The notes under the pieces were generated by a model. It had not been told where the DNA came from. It searched no databases and saw only the letters and a list, made by a program, of their open reading frames with translations. This document shows, piece by piece, positions 45,349-54,881 of a stretch of DNA of 64,000 nt. Where the stretch lies: positions 1,116,770-1,180,769 of the forward strand of contig NZ_SMGG01000003.1 of NCBI RefSeq assembly GCF_004339245.1, given 5' to 3'. This stretch comes from Seleniivibrio woodruffii. GTDB taxonomy: Bacteria > Chrysiogenota > Deferribacteres > Deferribacterales > Geovibrionaceae. The position numbers and the translations under genes are program-made. Every line of letters begins with the position of its first letter. Position 1 is the stretch's first letter.

Positions 45349-47205
45349 ATGGCTCTGATAGACAGACTGAAACTGCCCGCAGAACTGAAAGAGTTGAGCT
45401 ATGAACAGCTTGATGAGGTTGCTGAGGATGTCAGAAAGGTAATCATTGAAACCTGTTCCGTTTCAGGCGGCCATCTTGCGCCCAGTCTGGGTGTGGTTGA
45501 ACTGACTCTGGGGCTTTTGAAGGTCTTCGATCCCGGGCACGACCGCATAGTGTGGGATGTGGGTCACCAGTCCTACGCATTCAAGATACTCACCGACAGA
45601 AAAGACAGATTTTCAACCCTGCGCCAGTATAAAGGCATATCAGGGTTCATAAAACCTTCCGAATCAAAATATGACGCTTTCGGTGTAGGCCACACCAGCA
45701 CATCCATCTCCGCAGGACTGGGGATGCGTGTTGCGGACGATATCACCGGACGCCAGCGCAAGATAGTCTCCGTAATCGGCGACGGCGCAATGACGGCGGG
45801 AATGGCTTTTGAGGCTCTTAACAACCTAGGCCATCTGGACAAGAACATGATAGTGGTGCTGAACGACAATGAAATGTCCATCAGCGCAAATGTAGGCGGA
45901 TTTTCACACTACCTGTCGAACATGATGACGGGTAAATTCTATACAAGAGTGCGCAAGGACGTTCAGGAATACCTTGCCACAAAACCCCTCGGCAACCGCA
46001 TACTCCATCTGGCTAAGAAGATGGAGGAGGGGATGGTGGGCTTTTTCACCCCCGGAATACTTTTCGAGGAGCTTGGACTCCGCTATATCGGCCCTGTTCA
46101 GGGGCACAGGATAAAGGATGTGGCAAAGGCTCTGGAGAACGCTCAGAACGTGGACGGCCCCGTGCTGGTACACGTTATGACCCGTAAGGGCAAGGGATTT
46201 GAACCTGCTGAGGCCAACCCTTCAAAGTTCCACGGCGTTGCGTCATTCGATAAATGCACCGGACAGTCGGTTAAGCTGGCGGGTAAAAAGTCATACACCG
46301 ATGTTTTCGGTGAAACCCTCACCGAGCTTGCGGCTGTTAACCCCAGACTGGTGGCCGTAAGCGCCGCCATGAAGGACGGCACAGGTCTTAATATTCTTGA
46401 GAAAAAATTCCCCGACAGGGTCTTTGACGTAGGGATAGCCGAACAGCATGCGGTGACATTCGCCGCAGGCATGGCGATTTCCGGCGTTAAACCCTTTGTA
46501 GCGGTCTATTCAACATTCGCCCAGAGGGCTTATGACCAGATAATACATGACGTTGCGCTCCAGAATCTGCCCGTTGTGCTCTGTCTGGACAGAGGCGGAC
46601 TTGTTGGAGCAGACGGCCCCACCCACCACGGCGCATACGACATATCCTATCTGCGCTGTGTGCCCAACATGGCTGTGATGCTCCCCAAGGATGCACACGA
46701 GCTTGAGAGCATGCTGAGAATAGCCGAAAAAATGCAGACTCCCTGTGCCATCCGCTATGCCAGAGGCGAGGCGGGCGCATATGACGATATACCCGTTACC
46801 CCCGTTGAGATGGGAGAGCCGGAGATAATAGGCGACGGAACCGACGTTGTTCTGTTCTCTGCCGGGCATATCTTCGAAGAGATGTACCCTGTTTATAAAG
46901 AACTGCTGGCGAGGGGAATCTCCGCAAAACTGGTCAATATCCGTTTCCTTAAGCCGCTGAACGCCGAAAAGATCGCCGAAGCCGCAAGGGGTGCAAAACT
47001 GGTTGTTACTGCCGAAGAGGGCAGCGTTAAGGGCGGAGCGGGTGACGAGATAGCCGATATCCTTATGGATAATGGAGTTCTGGTTAAGGTCATAAAACAC
47101 GGCATCCCCGACATCTTCATCGAACACGGCGACCATAAAAGTCTGCGCAGGCTCATTCAGCTCGACGCTGAGAGCATTCTGGAAAACATCGGAAAACATA
47201 TCTGA
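45349..47205 (+). CDS. dxs: 1-Deoxy-D-xylulose-5-phosphate synthase
   Basis: 618-residue thiamine-diphosphate enzyme opening the MEP isoprenoid route from pyruvate and glyceraldehyde-3-P. GGHLAPSLGVVELT, VGHQSYAFKIL and the ThDP motif VIGDGAMTAGMAFEALNN are in the first third. FDVGIAEQHAVTFAAGMA and DRGGLVGADGPTHHGAYD lie in the central domain. The transketolase C-terminal domain is complete. The gene ends one base into tlyA. Confidence 0.97.
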   Translation: MALIDRLKLPAELKELSYEQLDEVAEDVRKVIIETCSVSGGHLAPSLGVVELTLGLLKVFDPGHDRIVWDVGHQSYAFKILTDRKDRFSTLRQYKGISGFIKPSESKYDAFGVGHTSTSISAGLGMRVADDITGRQRKIVSVIGDGAMTAGMAFEALNNLGHLDKNMIVVLNDNEMSISANVGGFSHYLSNMMTGKFYTRVRKDVQEYLATKPLGNRILHLAKKMEEGMVGFFTPGILFEELGLRYIGPVQGHRIKDVAKALENAQNVDGPVLVHVMTRKGKGFEPAEANPSKFHGVASFDKCTGQSVKLAGKKSYTDVFGETLTELAAVNPRLVAVSAAMKDGTGLNILEKKFPDRVFDVGIAEQHAVTFAAGMAISGVKPFVAVYSTFAQRAYDQIIHDVALQNLPVVLCLDRGGLVGADGPTHHGAYDISYLRCVPNMAVMLPKDAHELESMLRIAEKMQTPCAIRYARGEAGAYDDIPVTPVEMGEPEIIGDGTDVVLFSAGHIFEEMYPVYKELLARGISAKLVNIRFLKPLNAEKIAEAARGAKLVVTAEEGSVKGGAGDEIADILMDNGVLVKVIKHGIPDIFIEHGDHKSLRRLIQLDAESILENIGKHI

Positions 47206-48017
47206 TGCAGAAGCCGAAAAAGGAGCGCATCGACAGTCTTCTGGTTCAGTTGGATCTGGCTGAGAATACTGACGAGGCGGCAAGGCTCATCATGGCGGGT
47301 CTGGTGGTTGTGAACGACCATCGTGCAGACAAGCCGGGTCAGACGGTTCCTTCCGACAGCGTGGTCAGGCTGAAAGCTCACAACAAATTTGCAAGCCGGG
47401 GCGGGCTTAAGCTCGAAAAGGCGGCGGACGAATTTCAGATCGATTTCAAAGATAAAACAGTTATAGATATAGGTGCATCCACAGGCGGATTCACCGACGT
47501 TGCGCTGAAATACGGTGCGGCGGAGGTTTTCGCAGTGGACACGGGCAAAGGGCAGCTCGACCCCAGACTCGCCAGAGATGAGCGGGTGACCGTGCTCGAT
47601 GCCACCAATTTCAGAACTATCCCCTATGAAACCATAGATACTAAAGCCGACATTTTCGTCTGCGACGTTTCCTTCATCTCCCTTTCAAAGATAATTCCCG
47701 CCTGTGTGCAGTTCTGTCATGAAGATTCCGTGGCGGTGTTCCTCATAAAGCCCCAGTTTGAAGCGGAGCGGAACGAGGTCGACAGGGGTGGAATAGTGAA
47801 CGACAGAAGCGTTCATGAGAGAGTGATAAGTCAGGTAATCACATGGGGCGGCGGGTGCGGTTTCGCTCTCGCAGGGCTCTGCGCATCGCCCATTAAGGGT
47901 GCAAAAGGAAACATTGAATATCTGGCGTATTTTAGGTACAATGTTCAATTAGTTCCGCAACAAACAGAAAGCATCATCCGCAAGGTAGTGTATGAAGAAT
48001 ATTGCTATCATAGCTAA
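47205..48017 (+). CDS. tlyA: TlyA family rRNA (cytidine-2'-O)-methyltransferase
   Basis: 270 residues. An N-terminal S4 RNA-binding domain (RIDSLLVQLDLAENTDEAAR) and SRGGLKLEKA precede an FtsJ-like methyltransferase with the SAM motif VIDIGASTGGFTDVAL. CDVSFISL and FLIKPQFEAERNE follow. Members modify 16S and 23S rRNA, affecting capreomycin response; some were called hemolysins. It overlaps nadK by 26 bases. Confidence 0.92.
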   Translation: MQKPKKERIDSLLVQLDLAENTDEAARLIMAGLVVVNDHRADKPGQTVPSDSVVRLKAHNKFASRGGLKLEKAADEFQIDFKDKTVIDIGASTGGFTDVALKYGAAEVFAVDTGKGQLDPRLARDERVTVLDATNFRTIPYETIDTKADIFVCDVSFISLSKIIPACVQFCHEDSVAVFLIKPQFEAERNEVDRGGIVNDRSVHERVISQVITWGGGCGFALAGLCASPIKGAKGNIEYLAYFRYNVQLVPQQTESIIRKVVYEEYCYHS

Positions 48018-48852
48018 GCCCCACGGCGACAGGGTGCGCCCCCTTCTGGGGGAGATAACGCATTTTCTGTCCGAACACGGAGTCCGCATCCTTAAAGCGA
48101 AACGGACGGCTGAGGCGCTCGGCGAAAGAGAATTCAACACCGACGACGAGATCCGTGAGCAGGCTGACCTTGTAATAGTCCTCGGAGGCGACGGAACGCT
48201 CATCTCCGCAGTAAGACTTCTTGGCATGAAAGAGACGCCGATTCTGGGGATAAACCTCGGCAGGCTCGGCTTTCTGACAGAGACCAGAGCATCGGACGCC
48301 ATTCCTGCTATCAAATCCGTTCTGGACGGAGACTACAGAATGGAACGCAGGATGAAGCTCCACTCACATCTGCTTGAGGACGATGAGAAAGTTCTTGAGA
48401 TAGACGTGCTGAACGACCTTGTGATAAACAAGTCGGATGTAGCCCGTATCATAGAAATGTCATTATACATCAATAAAGTTTTGGTGAACGAGTACAGAGC
48501 GGACGGTCTTATCGTGGCCACGCCCACAGGTTCGACTGCCTACAGTCTTGCCGCGGGCGGACCGATAGTCCACCCCGGCCTTGAGAGTATGATAATCACC
48601 CCCATCTGCCCGCAGGGGCTTTCAAACAGACCCATCGTGATCTCGGACGACAGCGAGATCGAGATACGTATAAAAACACGCAACGAACGGGTTTCAATAA
48701 CCTTCGACGGTCAGGTCTACAGACAGCTGGATACCGAAAAGACCATCAAGGTTAAAAAAGCCAGTTCCTACACACATATAATCGTTCCCAAAGACAAGAA
48801 CTACTACGCCCTTATCCGTGAGAAACTGGGCTGGGGCGGTGTTCAGTGCTGA
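47992..48852 (+). CDS. nadK: NAD kinase
   Basis: 286 residues phosphorylating NAD to NADP. GGDGTLISAVRLL, LGINLGRLGFLTE, DGLIVATPTGSTAYSLAAGG and the NE-containing VLVNEYRAD match the family. Start ATG inside tlyA. The placement tlyA-nadK-recN is common in bacteria. Confidence 0.95.
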   Translation: MKNIAIIAKPHGDRVRPLLGEITHFLSEHGVRILKAKRTAEALGEREFNTDDEIREQADLVIVLGGDGTLISAVRLLGMKETPILGINLGRLGFLTETRASDAIPAIKSVLDGDYRMERRMKLHSHLLEDDEKVLEIDVLNDLVINKSDVARIIEMSLYINKVLVNEYRADGLIVATPTGSTAYSLAAGGPIVHPGLESMIITPICPQGLSNRPIVISDDSEIEIRIKTRNERVSITFDGQVYRQLDTEKTIKVKKASSYTHIIVPKDKNYYALIREKLGWGGVQC

Positions 48853-50498
48853 GTATGCTCCGTGTGGAGAACCTGTCGGTGATAGAGTCCGTTTCGGTGG
48901 AGTTCACCGAAGGGCTGAACATTATAACCGGTGAGACCGGAGCGGGAAAATCAGTTTTCATTGGTGCACTCAGCCTTGTGCTGGGAGCAAGATTCAGCCG
49001 CACGCTGTTTCGTGACCCCGAAAAGAAGATAACCGTTGAAGCGGAGTTTCTGAATTCTGAAAACATCCCCGCTGACCTTGCGGAGCAGTTTGAAACCGCA
49101 GACGGTATAATTATCCGCCGTGAGATAGACAAAACAGGCAAGAACAGAATATTCATAAACGGCCGCATGGCTACTGTGGAACAGCTTAGGGAGCTGACAG
49201 CCTCCTTCTGCGACATCCACGGACAGCACGAGCATCAGCAGCTTCTGGACAACACCACTCACATGAGCTTTATCGACAGCCTTGTGGATTCTTCACCCAA
49301 AGAGACCTACGCAGAATGCTGGAGCAGGTTCAGCGAGTTGAAATCCCGCATCGCAAAGATTAAGGCCGACCGTCAGCTCTTCCTTCGTGAAAAGGATATG
49401 CTTGAGTTTCAGCTGGGCGAGATAGACGGACTCAAGATAAATCTTGAAGAGGATTCGAAGATAGAGGACAGAATAAACGTCCTCTCAAACCTTACCAAAA
49501 TAATTGATAATTCATCAAAATCATTACAGCTCCTCCGTGACGGCGAGGTTAATGCATATGAGCTGATAACCTCTGCCGCTTCCGCTCTGCACGGTATCTC
49601 GCAATACAGCGAGACAATTAATAAGGCGGCTGATCAGTTGGCGGAGATGACCTATCTGCTGAACGATGTCATGGAGCAGATAGAGTCCGTTGCCGATGCC
49701 AGCGACACAGACCCCGAAGAGCTGGACAGGCTGGTGGACAGAAAATATAAGCTCCAGAACCTTATGAAGAAATACGGCCCCGAGCTTTCCGATGTCTGCG
49801 CATTTGCGGAGAAGGTAAGCGCAAGGCTTAAGGACATGGAGTTCTCGGACGAGAGCCTTTCCAAACTGGAAAAGGAACTGGGAACTGTCGGCGAAGAGCT
49901 TAAAAGCAAAGCCGACAAGCTGAATGCTGCCCGCCGGAAAGCGGCAGACGTGATAGAAAATTCCATAATTGAAAATTTAAATGAACTGGAACTCAAGAAC
50001 TCTGTCTTTAAAGTAGTTTTCGAAAAAACAGAGGATATGGATGCGTCCGCAGGTCTTAAGGCGGAGTTCCACATCAGCACCAACAGAGGCTTTGAGCCTG
50101 GACCCATTCAGAAAGTGGCATCAGGGGGCGAGATTTCCCGTGTTATGCTGGCCATGAAAGAGGTTTTTGCGGCAAAAGACAGGGTGCAGACCCTTGTTTT
50201 TGATGAAATTGACACGGGGATCAGCGGAAAAACGGCGAAACAGGTTGCCGTTAAGCTGAAAAAGGTTGCAGATGCCAGACAGGTTATCGTTATAACCCAT
50301 CTTCCCGTTGTCGCATGTGCGGGCAGAAAACACCTGCACATTACAAAGTCAGCAGATACGGAGCTTGCCCGTACTGAAATAAACGAGATCGACGGGGACA
50401 CCAGACTCGGTGTTCTGGCGCAAATGATAGCCGGAAACGATACACCTTCGGCCGTTGCGCAGGCAAAAGAAATGATTGAGGATATGAAGAATGCTTGA
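48846..50498 (+). CDS. recN: DNA repair protein RecN
   Basis: 550-residue SMC-like ATPase used in double-strand break repair. Walker A ITGETGAGKSVF near residue 30, a central coiled-coil region, then the signature VASGGEISRVMLAMK and Walker B LVFDEIDTGISG. GTG at 48846 overlaps nadK by 7 bases; an ATG at 48855 is an alternative start. Length is typical. Confidence 0.95.
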   Translation: MLSMLRVENLSVIESVSVEFTEGLNIITGETGAGKSVFIGALSLVLGARFSRTLFRDPEKKITVEAEFLNSENIPADLAEQFETADGIIIRREIDKTGKNRIFINGRMATVEQLRELTASFCDIHGQHEHQQLLDNTTHMSFIDSLVDSSPKETYAECWSRFSELKSRIAKIKADRQLFLREKDMLEFQLGEIDGLKINLEEDSKIEDRINVLSNLTKIIDNSSKSLQLLRDGEVNAYELITSAASALHGISQYSETINKAADQLAEMTYLLNDVMEQIESVADASDTDPEELDRLVDRKYKLQNLMKKYGPELSDVCAFAEKVSARLKDMEFSDESLSKLEKELGTVGEELKSKADKLNAARRKAADVIENSIIENLNELELKNSVFKVVFEKTEDMDASAGLKAEFHISTNRGFEPGPIQKVASGGEISRVMLAMKEVFAAKDRVQTLVFDEIDTGISGKTAKQVAVKLKKVADARQVIVITHLPVVACAGRKHLHITKSADTELARTEINEIDGDTRLGVLAQMIAGNDTPSAVAQAKEMIEDMKNA

Positions 50499-51102
50499 TT
50501 CGTTCGTACAGTTTGTTCTGAACAGCGTCCACGATATGGGGTATCTCGGTATCGTTTTTCTTATGACCCTTGAAAGCTCGTTTGTACCTTTTCCCAGCGA
50601 AGTTGTGGTTCCTCCCGCAGGCTATCTGGCCGCACAGGGAAAGATGAACATATATCTCGTGGTTTTAAGCGGTGTCGCAGGTTCAATCCTCGGAGCACTG
50701 GTAAACTACTATCTGGCAGTTTTTATGGGCAGGGCACTGCTTGAAAAATACGGGAAGTACCTTTTTATGCCCGTAGAAAGACTTAATAAAATGGATGAAT
50801 ATTTCAAAACCCATGGGGAGATAACCACTTTTGTGGGCAGACTTCTTCCCGCCATCAGACAATACATTTCATTTCCTGCGGGACTTGCACGCATGAATAT
50901 GCCCAAGTTCATATTCTTCACCTCTCTGGGGGCCGGAATATGGGTTGTGATCCTTGCCGTGCTTGGATATTTCGTCGGAAACAACATAGAACTAATCAAA
51001 TCAAATTTGCGGCCGATTACTGTAGTTACATTATGTGTCCTTGCGGTGGTTGTTGCTGTTTATATTTATTGGCACAAAAGAAGGAGGAAGAATGCAGCGT
51101 AG
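50491..51102 (+). CDS. DedA family membrane protein
   Basis: 203 residues with several membrane helices. FLMTLESSFVPFPSEVVVPP, VNYYLAVFMGRALLEKYGKY, GRLLPAIRQYISFPAGLARM are DedA/SNARE-associated domain marks. Recent work ties the family to flipping of undecaprenyl phosphate or other lipids. It overlaps recN by 8 bases and the peptidase gene by 11. Confidence 0.93.
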   Translation: MLDSFVQFVLNSVHDMGYLGIVFLMTLESSFVPFPSEVVVPPAGYLAAQGKMNIYLVVLSGVAGSILGALVNYYLAVFMGRALLEKYGKYLFMPVERLNKMDEYFKTHGEITTFVGRLLPAIRQYISFPAGLARMNMPKFIFFTSLGAGIWVVILAVLGYFVGNNIELIKSNLRPITVVTLCVLAVVVAVYIYWHKRRRKNAA

Positions 51103-52264
51103 GGTTTTAATCGTTTTATTGTTGGTATTGCTAACAGTTTTTTCGGCTAATGCTTCAGATAAAATTCACAGGATTCAAACAGGCGAAAGTCTCTTCACAC
51201 TCTTCTCGGACAAGCTTTCTGCGGCCACCATCCTGAATCTGGAAAAAGAGATAAAACGTCTGGTGCCTGATTTTACCCTCCGTATAGGAACAGTGGCTAA
51301 GATCAGTCCCGCATCAGTCACGCTCTCGCCCGATAATCTGACCGATATATCGGTGAAACTTCTCGATGATGATTTCGATATTAAGGTGACTAACCATCCC
51401 GTTCACACAGTTACGGCGGTTGTCCACGGAACTGTTGACGGAAGCCTGACCGAGGCAATGCTTAAGGCGGGCGAGGGTATTGAGCTGGCTTTCATGCTGG
51501 CTGATATATACGAGTGGGAGATAGATTTCTTCCATGCCCTACGCAAGGGCGACACCTTCTCTGTTCTGGTGGAAAAGAAATTTGCCAAGGACAGATTCAT
51601 CGGCTACGGAAACATTCTGGCGGCGGATTTTGTCAATCAGGGCAGATTCCTCCGTGCACTTTACTATGAATATGACGGCGTGAAAGGCTATTATGATGCA
51701 GAGGGCAAATCACTTAAAAAAGGATTTTTGAAAGCACCCCTTAAATTTTCCAGAATTTCATCAAAGTATACCGGAAAAAGACTCCACCCCGTTCTTAACA
51801 AATATCTCCCCCACCACGGTGTAGACTATGCCGCACCTGTGGGTACACCGATAAACGCCACAGCCGACGGGGTTGTGGTCGCCAGAGAATATAATCAGTT
51901 CAATGGAAACTATGTCAAGATTCGTCATCAGAACGGTTATGAAACCCTCTATCTGCACCTGTCCAAGTTCGCAAAAGGGATTAAGAAAGGTTCCAGAGTT
52001 TCTCAGGGTTCCGTGATCGGCTACGTCGGCTCAACGGGCATATCTTCCGGTCCCCACCTCGACTATCGCATCAAGCAGGGCAGCAAGTTCCTGAACCCGC
52101 TGACATTCTCCTCACCCAACCTGAAACTCCCCCGCAGGGAGAAAGAGGCTTTCAGAGAGGCTGTTAAGCCCTTCATAGCAAAAATAAACAATGCCTACGG
52201 GCGTGACGTGAGGTTTACTTTCATAAGAGACAATCATGTGCGGGCTGACGGCAGTGTGATGTAA
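51092..52264 (+). CDS. M23 family zinc metallopeptidase (LytM type), exported
   Basis: 390 residues. An N-terminal signal peptide (VLIVLLLVLLTVFSANA) is followed by a LysM/OapA-like region (IQTGESLFTLFSDKLS), a middle domain, and an M23 domain with the zinc ligands HHGVDYAAP and LYLHLSKF and GPHLDYRI. Such enzymes cleave peptidoglycan cross-bridges or act as amidase activators. The ATG at 51092 is set by AAGGAGG. It ends the long plus-strand run. Confidence 0.92.
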   Translation: MQRRVLIVLLLVLLTVFSANASDKIHRIQTGESLFTLFSDKLSAATILNLEKEIKRLVPDFTLRIGTVAKISPASVTLSPDNLTDISVKLLDDDFDIKVTNHPVHTVTAVVHGTVDGSLTEAMLKAGEGIELAFMLADIYEWEIDFFHALRKGDTFSVLVEKKFAKDRFIGYGNILAADFVNQGRFLRALYYEYDGVKGYYDAEGKSLKKGFLKAPLKFSRISSKYTGKRLHPVLNKYLPHHGVDYAAPVGTPINATADGVVVAREYNQFNGNYVKIRHQNGYETLYLHLSKFAKGIKKGSRVSQGSVIGYVGSTGISSGPHLDYRIKQGSKFLNPLTFSSPNLKLPRREKEAFREAVKPFIAKINNAYGRDVRFTFIRDNHVRADGSVM

Positions 52265-52292
52265 ATAATAAGCCGGCTTATAGTTTTGCTTA

Positions 52293-52385
52293 ATTGAACC
52301 CTCCTTTGGGAAAGGAGGGCAGGGTGGATTCCCCTGTTAATAAAAGAAAATCCCTCCAAACCTCCCTTTGACAAAGGGAGGCTTA
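52293..52385. repeat. Dispersed intergenic repeat, family B (copy 3)
   Basis: AACCCTCCTTTGGGAAAGGA and GGGTGGATTCCCC, then AAATCCCTCCAAACCTCCCT and TTGACAAAGGGAGG. It is a pair of palindromes as at 538-616 and lies between the peptidase gene and the convergent glycosyltransferase. Confidence 0.7.
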
Positions 52386-52418
52386 AGACTTCAAAGCAAA
52401 CTTCGTAAATAACCTGAT

Positions 52419-52443
52419 GCCGGCTTTCAGAGCCGGCTTTTTT
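52419..52443 (+). terminator. Intrinsic terminator of the plus-strand run
   Basis: GCCGGC-TTTCAGA-GCCGGC followed by TTTTTT. It overlaps the 3' end of the convergent glycosyltransferase gene, whose stop is inside the hairpin. Confidence 0.8.
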
Positions 52444-53446
52444 GTTCTTTTATAAATCTTTCCAGTTTTTCCTTAATATGTTCAAAGCCGAAATCCGTCA
52501 TGCACGGGATGTCCGGCGAAATTCTGCATGTACTTTTCAGACAAGGCTGACACTCAAGCCCCGCATTTGCGTATGTGTGATCCGGCGAGGGGAACACCCA
52601 GTGGGGCGACGTTGAGCCTATGACTATGAATGTAGGCACATTCTGCGCCGTTGCAAGGTGGTGCGGTGCGGAATCGTTGCCGATATGCAGCTTTGCTCTG
52701 CCTATGACAGCGGCGAACTCCGAAAGGTTCAGCTGGGGAATCAGGAAAATATTTTCAGGCAGTTCTGTCAGTCTGTCGGTGATGTATTCCTTCTCTCCGG
52801 GGCCATAGGTTAAAAGAACCTTTGCGCCGTGCTCACGGACAAGATGTTTTGCCGTGTCCATGAAGTGTTCGAACTTCCATCGGCGTGTGTCCCTTTTGTG
52901 GGTGGGTGATATGGTTACCAGAAAATCGGAAGGGGTTATTCCGAAGGAGGCGAGCACTTCACCGGCTTTCTTTTCCGCCTGTGCCGATGTGAAAACCTCC
53001 GGCTTTGCGTTGAGTTTTTTAAGGTCGAAATCCTTTATAAAAGGCTGTGTGAGCGAAAGTTTTATCTCGCCCGGACAGCCGTCAAGATTTTGGCAGGGGG
53101 TGTTATAGAATATTCTTCTGGATGAATTTCCGTAGCATACCTTATATTTTGCGCCGCTAAGGAAAGTGATGTAGGCTGTTCTGGGATTGTTGTGGAAATC
53201 CAGTACCGCATCATAGCGGTTTCTGCGCACCTCTTTTATAATGCGCACCATTTCGCCTATGCCGCCTTTGCGCTCGGTGGTCAGTATGTTTCTTATGTTC
53301 GGATTGTTCTCCAGAACGGGTTTGTTGGCTTTAAACACCAGAAAATCTATCTCAGCGTCAGGATAATATTTTTTCAGCTCTCTGGGAATATGAGTGGTGA
53401 GAATAACATCGCCTGTCTGATATAGCTGGATAAGAAGAAATTTCAT
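52427..53446 (-). CDS. Family 9 glycosyltransferase (heptosyltransferase-like)
   Basis: 339 residues. MKFLLIQLYQTGDVILTTHI opens a GT9 fold. The donor-binding part KLHIGNDSAPHHLATAQNVP and STSPHWVFPS is clear. Members add heptose to lipopolysaccharide inner core (WaaC, WaaF, WaaQ). The exact acceptor is not readable. A cysteine-bearing tail (CQPCLKSTCRISPDIPC) is typical of this subgroup. Confidence 0.9.
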   Translation of the reverse strand: MKFLLIQLYQTGDVILTTHIPRELKKYYPDAEIDFLVFKANKPVLENNPNIRNILTTERKGGIGEMVRIIKEVRRNRYDAVLDFHNNPRTAYITFLSGAKYKVCYGNSSRRIFYNTPCQNLDGCPGEIKLSLTQPFIKDFDLKKLNAKPEVFTSAQAEKKAGEVLASFGITPSDFLVTISPTHKRDTRRWKFEHFMDTAKHLVREHGAKVLLTYGPGEKEYITDRLTELPENIFLIPQLNLSEFAAVIGRAKLHIGNDSAPHHLATAQNVPTFIVIGSTSPHWVFPSPDHTYANAGLECQPCLKSTCRISPDIPCMTDFGFEHIKEKLERFIKEQKSRL

Positions 53447-53516
53447 ACTGCCTCCGGTAGAGACGAAGATAGCAGATAAGTTTGAAAAGATGAAGAGGAA
53501 AGGATGGGGTGGTGTA

Positions 53517-53783
53517 TCAGGCTATTTCGAGTTTTTCGGGTTTAAGTCCCATTCCGTCGCCAAGACCGAATACATACCACTTAAGCTGTTCATCTGTAAG
53601 GTCGCTGGCCAGAGTGAACACGTCGGCATCATTCTGCCCTTTGAGCACAAGGTTATAGGTCGTTGCCGAGCTGTCCACCTTCTTCTCCAAAAGCAGAGTA
53701 ATTTTTGTCTCTTCAATATTCCTGTTAATGTGTCCCAGAACGGAACAAACATTACTCATGAACTCCATCGAAGGTTTCATCAT
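53517..53783 (-). CDS. Small hypothetical protein
   Basis: 88 residues with a good ribosome site (GGGGTG). It looks alpha/beta, with no signal or membrane helix (MEFMSNVCSVLGHINRNIEE, KVDSSATTYNLVLKGQNDA). No family recognised. The other open frames over this stretch lack a ribosome site and read as shadows. Confidence 0.55.
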   Translation of the reverse strand: MMKPSMEFMSNVCSVLGHINRNIEETKITLLLEKKVDSSATTYNLVLKGQNDADVFTLASDLTDEQLKWYVFGLGDGMGLKPEKLEIA

Positions 53784-53856
53784 TCACCCCTGTTTCTATA
53801 TACTAAGATATCGGTGAATTTTTTTCAATGTTTAGGGGGAAAATAAAATTTTATAA

Positions 53857-54804
53857 CTATTTTGACACAGACCGCAGGTTCTTTACGGCTCTGGCAGCCG
53901 CCCTTGCGAAAAGACCCAGCACGGAAATATGAAATACGGTTCCCAACACCGCTTTTTTGTTTATCTGCAACGCTCCGAAGATATAGTTCCTTATGTCCGA
54001 CCAGCGTTTCTCTTTAATCAGGCTTACGGTATTCTCTCTGATTATCTCAGCCATAAGTTCCTTTTTCAGCCTTCTAGCGGCCTTTCTGGCGGATGTTGCG
54101 GACTCTATGTAGGTCAGGACGTTCATCATGCTTTCCGCTTCGTCCAGCAGCATTTCCGGTTCAGGTGTTTTTTCCGGCTGTGTTTCGTATCTGGTCACCA
54201 TTGTTTCGGAGGAATAGACCAGATCACCCTCTGTCATAGCTATCATTGCCGCCGCCGCAGGAACCCACTCCGAGAACGGCGAAAGCTCTCTGAAAAGGGA
54301 TGAGAGTATTATATCCTTCTTTATAAGAATGTTGGTGAATCGTTTCAGCGGGGTTTCTTCAAATATGTTGAAAAGGTAGTCTTCGCCTTTGACAAATTCA
54401 GGCAGGTCATAGTAGATGCGGTGGCGCTTTCCGTCCGGCGTGATGCTTGTGTATGCTGAGAAGGTCATGGATATTCCGCCGAAGGTCTCCGCCTGTTCCA
54501 GCCTTTTTTCCAGAGAGTTTTCGGCCAGTATCTCGGAGTCCTGAAGAAAGCGCACCCACTGGGCGGTGGAGCTTTCTGCCAGACGCAGGCAGGATTCGTG
54601 GAGTGTTAGGGGTTCTTCCGGTCTGAAACAGATCAGTCTGGGACAGGCATACTTTTCCGATATCTCACGCACGGTATCGTCCGGACTGTTGTCGCAGACG
54701 ATGACCCTTGCCGCAGTCCTCTGGGAAAGAGCGGAAGACAGGCACTTTTCAAAATATACCGAGCCGTATGCTGATATCAGTATGTCAGCTTTCAGAGTTT
54801 CCAT
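53857..54804 (-). CDS. Family 2 glycosyltransferase
   Basis: 315 residues. ADILISAYGSVYFEKCLSSA and VIVCDNSPDDTVREISEKYA form the GT-A nucleotide-sugar site; WVRFLQDSEILAE takes the place of the DXD region. The C-terminal third is helical and basic with a final hydrophobic patch, perhaps for membrane contact. Sugar and acceptor unknown. It lies downstream of nrdJ but behind a terminator. Confidence 0.82.
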   Translation of the reverse strand: METLKADILISAYGSVYFEKCLSSALSQRTAARVIVCDNSPDDTVREISEKYACPRLICFRPEEPLTLHESCLRLAESSTAQWVRFLQDSEILAENSLEKRLEQAETFGGISMTFSAYTSITPDGKRHRIYYDLPEFVKGEDYLFNIFEETPLKRFTNILIKKDIILSSLFRELSPFSEWVPAAAAMIAMTEGDLVYSSETMVTRYETQPEKTPEPEMLLDEAESMMNVLTYIESATSARKAARRLKKELMAEIIRENTVSLIKEKRWSDIRNYIFGALQINKKAVLGTVFHISVLGLFARAAARAVKNLRSVSK

Positions 54805-54826
54805 TTCTGCACCGTAAAAAAATAAA

Positions 54827-54852
54827 GCCTCCGTATCTTAACATACGGAGGC
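54827..54852. terminator. Bidirectional terminator after nrdJ
   Basis: GCCTCCGTAT (54827-54836) pairs with ATACGGAGGC (54843-54852). A-rich on one side and TTTTTTT on the other, so it can work on both strands; it closes the nrdJ transcript. Confidence 0.85.
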
Positions 54853-54881
54853 TTTTTTTGTATGGAAAAAATGAGTGCAGA